Source: Timema cristinae (lineage: Eukaryota > Arthropoda > Insecta > Phasmatodea > Timematidae). From it: a stretch of 64,000 nucleotides of DNA. The stretch covers positions 78,707,846 through 78,771,845 of the forward strand of contig JBCFYV010011172.1 of assembly GCA_039000515.1 (NCBI GenBank). The letters are read 5' to 3'. Positions 57,286-64,000 of the stretch are shown here, piece after piece. Position 1 is the first letter of the stretch. The number at the start of each line of letters is the position of its first letter. A program made the position numbers and the translations under genes. The notes below the pieces were generated by a model. The model saw only the letters and a program-made list of their open reading frames with translations, was not told where the DNA came from and ran no database searches.

Positions 57286-57740
57286 TGTAACACTACGGAT
57301 TAATTCCTTGATATAATAATACTCTGACGATGTTTAGGTTGTCTATAGTTCCGTGGTCGAGCACCTATCATCACTGTACGGAAAAGATACCGTTTAACTA
57401 GCTGTTAATTGCTCCGTGGTCGAGCACTAATTAGAACGGTATAATTAATTAAATTAAGAAAGAGAACTTTTGATGGCTGTTTATTCACACACAGTTTATT
57501 TAAATGACATCTGTTAATTACTTATGCATACTCCAATTAAATGCTTTATATCAATGCACACTTGTGATGTTAATGTAAGTTATGTTATACTGTGTTAGAC
57601 TGTGACTGCCAGTGTGTGGCTCTGACTGACTTGTGCGTGTCTGCGGGGGTGTTGTGCGGGTGGATCCCCTGCATGCCTTAAACATACGCACAACGGCTTA
57701 TATATGACATACCCCTTGCATCTTTATTCCCTCGTCAACA
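57286..57740 (-). mobile_element. Probable LTR, minus orientation
   Basis: Read on minus, it begins TGTTGACGAGG and ends GTAGTGTTACA (TG...CA ends). A TATA-like CATATATAAGCC lies at about 57700 and two AATAAA signals at about 57480-57500, in the order promoter then polyadenylation signal. Immediately after the 3' end, 57285-57255 on minus reads ATCGATGCCCGACGTGGGTC, which resembles the primer-binding region of gypsy-type retrotransposons. A second GTTACA end lies 40 bp further (57242-57247), as if a nearly complete element had been deleted between PBS and the other LTR. Confidence 0.5.
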
Positions 57741-58244
57741 ATGTAAAAACTAACTAATAGAAAGAGTCCTGGCGACAGGTGTTGTGAAGGCTAGCTTCTT
57801 ATTGGTATAGAGAAGTGGCGTCTTTGCTAAATACTGTGGAGTTGTTCCTTTTAACAGGAAATAGCGCAGTTTTTATTTTAACAGGTAATAAGGCAGTTGT
57901 TCTTTTAACAGGAAATATGGAATAAAAAATATATTTTAGTGGTGACATCCTTTTCCCATTATTTCTGAGAAGCGCGTGTTTCTTCATGGATGAATCATAA
58001 AAGGATACTCTACATAATGATACTTTAAAGAAAAACTACCTTCATCCATGACTTTTTATATATTTTAGATTGATCCAAACCAATATCATTTCAGTGTATG
58101 TCCATCCAGTATAATATAGAGATCAATGGGTTGCTCACAGCTTCTTTCATTGTCCACCATGTGTCGCTAGTTCACTCACCCGTGACAAACTCACCGTCAG
58201 GTTTCGTGTTCTGAATCATCATCGAAAACAATAAACTCTCACCT
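57741..58244. other. No gene; three-copy 32-bp repeat at 57838-57912
   Basis: GTTGTTCCTTTTAACAGGAA, then ATAGCGCA, recurs three times with small changes. Confidence 0.6.
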
Positions 58245-58425
58245 GCATCGGTGGGCACGTAGACTAACACATCAGTCTCGTCTCGTCTGGTTTTCTGGTG
58301 ACGAAGAGGTCGGGGTTCTTATCTCACTTAGGTGCACTGAGGCATTATTTTTATCATTCCTACTTATTTAGTGCTAATATGGGGTAAGTTTGGATGAGTA
58401 GTAATATACTGCGCACTCAAAAAAT
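58245..58425 (+). mobile_element. SINE-C copy, body deleted
   Basis: A head with GTCTCGTCTGGTTTTCTGGT and box-B-like GTCGGGGTTCTTATCTCACT is followed by a shortened body and a tail GGATGAGTAGTAATATACTG. Confidence 0.65.
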
Positions 58426-58975
58426 AAACTGTCTGCTTCTTACGATATTTAAAAGAAATATAAATTGTGTACAAAAAGTCGGTTTAGTAACATAACATTA
58501 AATGTTCGTGCGTTACATAGAAATTAACTTAAACTTCTCACAAACAATCATCTCGAGTATCAATAGTGTGTTTCAATTAAAGTCCTCTATTAATCAAAAA
58601 GAATAAACTCAAAAATAAATATTTAGTCCATCTGGAGGGCTGCAACCAAGCTTAGAAACCTGCTTCTCATAGTACTTAAATATTTCAAAAGAAAAAATAT
58701 ATTCTTCTTCTGCAATTCTATGGTCCTTGGAATTATTTTAATTAATGGATACCACCAGAGTCCAGAATCCATTCGGAGGTTGATGTATCATGGGCATTGG
58801 GTAATTGGGTGTAAATAATGTAACTGTTAGGCCTATACAATTGTCATTAACATTTTAAGCATTAGGCTCCTACATTTTTAAGTATCATAAATTTTCACGT
58901 GCTTACACATAAGGTCTTAATACACAAAACAAATTGTGGGACAATTATTATGATCCGAATCGTAAAACTAAAGAA
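58426..58975. other. No gene seen
   Basis: Anonymous AT-rich sequence. Confidence 0.3.
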
Positions 58976-58979
58976 TAAA

Positions 58980-58981
58980 AC

Positions 58982-59031
<50 letters not shown>

Positions 59032-59200
59032 GCACCACATCTTACTACCCGTTCGGGTTATACGAACTTACGCTAATGTGTAGTGGTAGGGTGATTGTGA
59101 GATGAAATGGAGGACCTACAGTTTAACGTGGAATTCGAACCACGGAGGAGGCCTGGCATTCCACATATTCACAACCTGTGATTAATACACGTCTTGTCAG
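58980..59200 (-). mobile_element. SINE-B copy, 5'-truncated
   Basis: (ATT)n, the shared tail and body back to the CTTGTGAATATGTGG and GACAAGACG region are present on minus; the tRNA-like head is missing. The breakpoint is about 30-40 bp further 5' than in the copy at 42768. Confidence 0.88.
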
Positions 59201-59515
59201 AATTAATTCAATATCAAATTAAGCTGTTTGTTAAAAATAAGGTTTTTTTTGCAGGCCCCTAGCCCCTTTATCTTGATTATAAAGGGGGAGGTCAACAGTA
59301 TACGATACGGCAAGGTTAACAAACTCACGGCCCGCGAGACATATCTGACCGGCCCGCTTGTCTGCAATAATTTTATATTAATATTGAGCCGTCAGTCATA
59401 TACGCATGAAAAAAAGTTTAATTTTAGTGTGGACATAATTTTGAATGTCAAAAGAAATAAAAAAGCCCTTGGAGCTATCACATGTTTAGCTATAGGATTA
59501 TTTATTTTATTTTAT
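59201..59515. other. No gene recognised
   Basis: A 96-codon plus frame (59228-59518) is not recognisable. Confidence 0.3.
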
Positions 59516-59766
59516 TAGTACCACGTCTTACTACCTATTCAGATTATAGGTTTATGTACTAATTACGCAAATGAGTTAGTTATAAGGAAGGTTGAATTTA
59601 GAGGCAGTATACCCGCGTTTGCGTGGAAGAAGAATGGAAAACCATTTTGGAAAAAACACTGTACACGGTACACCTGACCGGAACTCAAACCCCAATCTTC
59701 CTGTAATCGGCAGTCTAGTCTAATATGAGAGTATCGACTTAGACCATACGGCCACTGAAGCAGGTC
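59516..59766 (-). mobile_element. SINE-A copy, diverged
   Basis: Tail (complement of TTAGTACCACGTCTTACTAC), body, box B (complement of CGGAACTCAAACCCCAA) and GTGGTCTAA-type head are present on minus. Confidence 0.88.
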
Positions 59767-59931
59767 CCTATAAATATTTATCACTTTATTACTTGAGTGA
59801 AGGCATTTCTATTTACATAACTTTATAAATAGTTATTAGAGTATTTTTAAGCATAAAAGCATATGTAAAAATATTTTAAATATACATTAATTATTTCAAA
59901 TACATATTATCAAATAACTAGTATAGAGCTA

Positions 59932-60150
59932 CATTGGTGGTCACGTGGCTTAAACGTCACGCTATTTTTGTCAGTTTACCAGTGTCAGAGAGGTCAGGGT
60001 TTGAATTCCAACCGGATGTACAGAGGGTGGTTTTTTCCAAGATGGTATTCCCCATTCTCTTCACTCATAGGCGTTTATATTTCCTCTAAGTTATATTTTA
60101 TCCCCCCTTACCTTCAAACGCGATTAAAATGTGCGTTGTAAGACACTCTG
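59932..60150 (+). mobile_element. SINE-A/C-like copy, diverged
   Basis: A head with GTGGTCACGTGGCTTAAACG and a GGTCAGGGTTTGAATTCCAA box-B region is followed by a body with GATGGTATTCCCCATTCTCT and a degraded tail (TGCGTTGTAAGACAC). Confidence 0.7.
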
Positions 60151-61364
60151 TAAGAACAAATATAAATAGAATACATTTAATCCCCCATGTCTTTGTATAG
60201 GCTGTAGCCCGAAATACGCCCCGAGTTTGTGAATCCAGCCCTTCAAACAAATTGTGAGACCACTACGATACGGGATGGGTTGCAACCCTGTCTCTATTTG
60301 GCAGCAGATCAATGCAGGGCAGACGGCGAAACGGTCAGACGCTTGGGCAAGCCAGGGCACAGTGATAGACATAATCTAGTGATTTTAATAATCTAATGAC
60401 GCTTCAATTGTCAGTAAAAATAATTGAATTATTAGATTGATGAATTCAAGTCATTTCAAAATGATTGGTTGGGAGAATGGGAAGAGAGTTAGTTAAAGAT
60501 AACACTCAATAAATGTATCTCAGAAAGTTATTAGTTTTATTACTTTTGTATTAATTAGTTTTAGGTGTATTTTTGGAACAACATACATATTTTGTATTAG
60601 TTTTATTGATGGTTTCAACATTTAAATCTGTGATACAAAAATGAATTAATCAAAACATAATAGCTTAATGAGTCCGTATACGTTTCATTAAAATTAATTT
60701 TAAATTGATTTTTGATTGCAACCAATATAACTGTGAATGTTTTTCATTGAAGTATAATAATAATTATTTAAAACAGCAAGGTCAATAGTAAAAAGGATCC
60801 TGTATTTTGAAACCCATATTTCGTATGTAGATAGAACAAAAACAGGAGGTGGAAAGTGTATAAAGCTAATACATACCCCCTTTGTAGCAGTTAGAAGCAT
60901 CGAGTTAATTTTTCATTCAAAAAAATAACAATTTGAACGAATTGGCTAGTCTACTGTAGCAAGATACATATAGAGTTAGTTTAATTTGAATTATTCCTGA
61001 ATAAACGAATAATCAATTATTCACAATAATAATTGAGCTATTCGATTATTTGCATTCAATTATGCCCGGAGTAAAATGGTTACTGCTAGAGCTGCAGACA
61101 ACGTATAGTAATATTTTTAACGCTATGATGGTCCCACGTGTTTCACCCACAAGAGTATCAATCCAAGCAAGCGGCCGTTTTCCCTGCCATGCAGGTGGCA
61201 CAAAGCCCCATCTACAGACTCCGTTTAAAAAAAAAATACAATTACAATTTAAGTTTACAATATAATATTTTACAATTTTAATATCAATATTACAACGTAA
61301 TTATTTATAATTTAACAATCAAAATATCTGATCTCCTTGAGTGTAGTTCTAGGTGGAGATCCTA
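60151..61364. other. No gene; GC-richer patch 60190-60365
   Basis: 60190-60365 is GC-richer and lies in an 82-codon minus frame (60124-60372) without a recognisable family. 60370-61060 is AT-rich and anonymous. Confidence 0.35.
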
Positions 61365-61908
61365 AGTATCTAAAGTCCGTGGTCCGTAGTCCGTAGATCG
61401 TAGTCCTTTGTCTTTAGAAACTTTATTCGCATCTATACAATCCATATCCTTAATCACTTGACCATTCCCACCTATTAATTATTAAATAGTCAAAGACTTT
61501 ATCTAATAAAACTTTGTTAAAAGAAAATCGTCTACACCAAGGAGCAACCGCCAAACAGTCATATGAACAATAAAATATTCTAAAACAACTTTTGGAGAAA
61601 ACTACCAGAATATATTTGAAATGTAGGCTAGTTACAATCACAATGTATGTATTTACAGAACGATTTGAACTATCAAACTTAAAATTAGCAACAGATCCTT
61701 TCATTGCCATTGGGGATTTTTATTTCAATGCGCGCGTACATATTTACTTATCTATGATTGGTAGTCCTTATAAACTAGTCCTTAGAAAGTTCTAGTTGAC
61801 CAACTTGTACGGAGTACGGACCAGGATAAGGATACGGATCAGGACTCTGTATAGAGAGTAATCTAATTCTGTGACAGCGATCTCTTACGGATCACAGACT
61901 TACGGACA
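61365..61908. mobile_element. Possible element with inverted GTCCGTA subterminal repeats
   Basis: GTCCGTGGTCCGTAGTCCGT (61376-61395) gives three GTCCGT units on the left. TACGGAGTACGGACCAG (61809), ATACGGATCAGGACT (61831), TACGGATCACAGACTTACGG (61886) give the complement on the right. Clusters of the same heptamer in opposite orientation about 500 bp apart suggest subterminal repeats of a small DNA transposon. No target duplication found. Confidence 0.35.
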
Positions 61909-61919
61909 CTGAGTCTATA

Positions 61920-62206
61920 TTATTATTATTATTTATTAGCACCGCGTCTTACTACCCGTTCGGGTTATACGCACTTACGCTAATGTGTAATGGTAGGGTG
62001 ATTGTGAGAAGAAATGGAGGACCTACAGTTTAACGTGGAATCCGAACCATGGTGGAGGCCTGGTATTCCCCACATTCACAATATGTCTTGTCAGAGGTGA
62101 AGGAAGGGTTTGGTAATCAGATAAATATGGGCCGGGACCGAGGATTGAACCCCGGACCCCAGCACAAAAGTCCAACACCTTACCCCTAGACCACCAGGTC
62201 TCCTAC
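61920..62206 (-). mobile_element. SINE-B copy, full length, with target duplication
   Basis: Complete on minus: head (complement of CTAGACCACCAGGTCTCC), box B (complement of GGATTGAACCCCGG at about 62142), body, shared tail and (AAT)n. CTGAGTCTATA at 61909-61919 and 62207-62217 is a perfect 11-bp duplication. It sits exactly at the edge of the snapback element that follows. Confidence 0.96.
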
Positions 62207-62214
62207 CTGAGTCT

Positions 62215-62592
62215 ATAGATGGGGCAGAAGGGAGCGCGAATATTTTTACAGTTTTTATAGAATATAAATTGTTTGGCAAAAATAAATAAATCAAATATTT
62301 CTCCAGTAGCAACATAGAGTTTAGTTTACTGCACATGCTAATCTCAACCGATCTTGAATATTTCTCAAGGTTGTCCTGGAACTTTGTCAAAACTTTTTAA
62401 ATAAAAAGAAAAAGTTTTGACAAAATTCCAGGACACTCTTGACAGATATTTAAGATCTGTTGCTATTGGTATGTGCCAAAAACTAAACTCTATATTGCTA
62501 TTGGAGAAATATTTTATCTATTTTGGCAAAAAAAAAAAAAGCTATAAGAAACTGTAAAAATACTCGCGCTCCCTTCTGCCGCACCATAAGGC
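62215..62592. mobile_element. Snapback element, about 180-bp arms
   Basis: The left arm GGCAGAAGGGAGCGCGAATA and the complement of the right arm GGCAGAAGGGAGCGCGAGTA start the palindrome. It continues through ATTTTTACAGTTT, GAGTTTAGTTT, GGTTGTCCTGGAACTTTGTC and AAAACTTTTT to a turn at about 62400. Arms differ by scattered changes and small gaps. Confidence 0.9.
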
Positions 62593-63180
62593 GGTGCTAT
62601 AGCGAGGCGATTCGTATCAAGTGATGCATTAGGTTAATGAGTAGAATTAGTAGCGTGACTGTGGAGTAGTCTTTGAGTGCTATTTCACTGCCTTCACATC
62701 TCGCAAGAAATAAACAAGTTATGCCATAATCTTGAGTATCTCGTCTACGAAGCGAGAGAGAATGAAGCTATAAGGAGAAAAGAGAACGAGGATGAAGATA
62801 GAGAAAAAGAATGAAAATATAGTTGACCCTGTCTCATGAGAGCTCGAAACCATTTAATGTTATTTTGTGTTTTTTACTGAGAGCTCAACAATTTTGCTTA
62901 TTTATAGTTTCTAGTGCCAGTACTTTCCACCAGCAGATTTAACTATATTTTATAACAGCATAGAATTAAGAAAGTGCATTTACTGTAAATTGTATCAGCA
63001 TTCAAAGGAAATAATATGGAAGTGGTTACATTCAGTTGGAGTTTGTTAGCTAAGCAATCTAGTGCACACATCAAGCAAGCACGTGGTAGGAAGAATAGAT
63101 AAGAAAATACATATTTTTATTGTTTAAACACTGGGAACATTTAATTATACTATATATCGTTAGTATTATTATATAGGTAT
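62593..63180. other. No gene seen
   Basis: Purine-rich GAGA-like stretch at 62750-62815. Otherwise anonymous. Confidence 0.3.
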
Positions 63181-63639
63181 CAGTGGTGGGGCCATGAGGT
63201 ATGGGAGTATTTTAAGCCCCCCTCGTATCCAAATGCTAGAAATCATGTTTACTAATGCGTTTTGAGATACCTTTTTTGGGGGGTTTTTGTTTGTTCTACC
63301 GTTTGATAAATTAAAATAATTTTTACAAACCTAAGGTAACTAATTGTATTTAGTCTCTCTACAATATGGGCTGCCAAATTATTTAGCAGTTCTGTATTTC
63401 ACCACTACATGCGCTCCTTGTGGCCGAAAAATACAAAGATAGTAGCGTGTGACGTGATGAGGAATAGAATTTCTAGAAGCTAGTGTGAACTTTCACTGGT
63501 GTCTACAGCTCATCCCGTATTTTACGAAATTGTTCCATATTTCTAAAGTAGCTGTCCTCAGACAATGAGGTTGGAAAACAAAAAAATTAAGTCCTTTTTT
63601 TTAATAACAATCATAGAATATATCCTGTCTACGCCACTA
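63181..63639. mobile_element. Non-autonomous hAT element with perfect 8-bp target duplication
   Basis: The left end is CAGTGGTGGGGCCATGAGG and the complement of the right end is TAGTGGCGTAGACAGGA. ATAGGTAT occurs at 63173-63180 and 63640-63647. The 459-bp interior has no coding remnant. Confidence 0.87.
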
Positions 63640-63647
63640 ATAGGTAT

Positions 63648-64000
63648 TGATGCTATTTATCAGAAGGGACAATAGCAGATCACAATCATGAATAATAATA
63701 ATTGTCGTGTGAATTTATGAAAATAATTTTGGTAACTTTAATAACTGTCAAGTACTTTTCTTCCTACTTTTTTTTTATTTGCCAGTGATACGGCAACCTT
63801 ACGAAGTAAGCCTGATGCATATCTAGTTTTTGGCCCGCCACACAGTCTGACGTTGCTGGCAGTCTGACATCAAGGCGTTATAAAGCATGTGATTCCTGGC
63901 GCAAACTATACCTCGATTTTTATGATTTTTTTTTTCCAGATGGATGACACATTTTAAGGGTTAATAGTGCCTGAGACACTCATAGTGAACTCCAAATTCT
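63648..64000. other. No gene seen
   Basis: Anonymous sequence to the window end, with a GC-richer piece at 63825-63900. Confidence 0.3.

Noticed and set aside
60124..60372. 82-codon minus frame in a GC-richer patch as a host exon
   Set aside because: No recognisable family, no convincing splice sites, and GC-rich patches lengthen open frames by chance.

Overview
The window looks like gene-poor, AT-rich chromosomal DNA of an invertebrate animal. Evidence for this is the abundance of tRNA-derived SINEs with internal Pol III boxes, a non-LTR retrotransposon remnant with reverse-transcriptase motifs, four classes of animal-type DNA transposon (hAT, PIF/Harbinger, a Ginger/KRBA2-like element, foldback/snapback elements), an LTR remnant, trinucleotide microsatellites and minisatellites. 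There are no operons or bacterial signals. I recognise no intact host protein gene; every open frame I can identify is a decayed transposon gene. I cannot name the species. A mollusc, annelid or arthropod would fit, but that is a guess. Family names SINE-A to SINE-G are mine, for use within this window only.

Layout. 1-5 kb: SINE-A and SINE-C pieces, and a decayed hAT element (1904-2924) with a readable transposase C-terminus. 5-9 kb: a 26-bp minisatellite, a 40-bp minisatellite and a SINE-D. 9-22 kb: mostly anonymous AT-rich DNA, with two diverged tandem arrays in opposite orientation (about 11.5-12.75 and 20.5-21.6 kb), a 5'-truncated LINE (about 14.5-15.5 kb, minus) and SINEs. 22-28 kb: SINE-A copies, a PIF/Harbinger deletion derivative (23731-24336) that keeps the starts of two convergent genes, a 27-bp minisatellite and a 660-bp palindrome. 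28-36 kb: SINE-E, two hAT-type elements (one inserted in a SINE), SINE-B, SINE-A and a second palindrome. 36-43 kb: a 42-bp minisatellite, an unclassified repeat carrying a 61-bp SINE tail insertion, and a nest of SINE-D and SINE-B. 43.9-45.7 kb: a Ginger-like transposon with a KRBA2-like C-terminal remnant, a SINE-A inside it and a 101-bp-arm hairpin beside it. 50.9-54.2 kb: a foldback-like element whose inverted ends contain an 18-bp minisatellite, with a hAT element nested in it. 57.3-57.7 kb: a probable LTR with an adjacent primer-binding-like site. 58-64 kb: more SINEs, a snapback element and a hAT element with a perfect 8-bp target duplication.

How the parts fit together. SINE-A and SINE-B have different tRNA-like heads but the same roughly 35-nt 3' tail with a small stem-loop, followed by (ATT/AAT)n. 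SINE-D and SINE-F share a second, different tail. This is the expected signature of SINEs that have borrowed the 3' end of a partner LINE. Target-site duplications on many copies, including one insertion that is almost only the tail, show the mobilisation directly. Nesting gives a relative time order: SINE-C before hAT at 31.9 kb, SINE-D before SINE-B at 42.4 kb, and Ginger before SINE-A at 44.7 kb.
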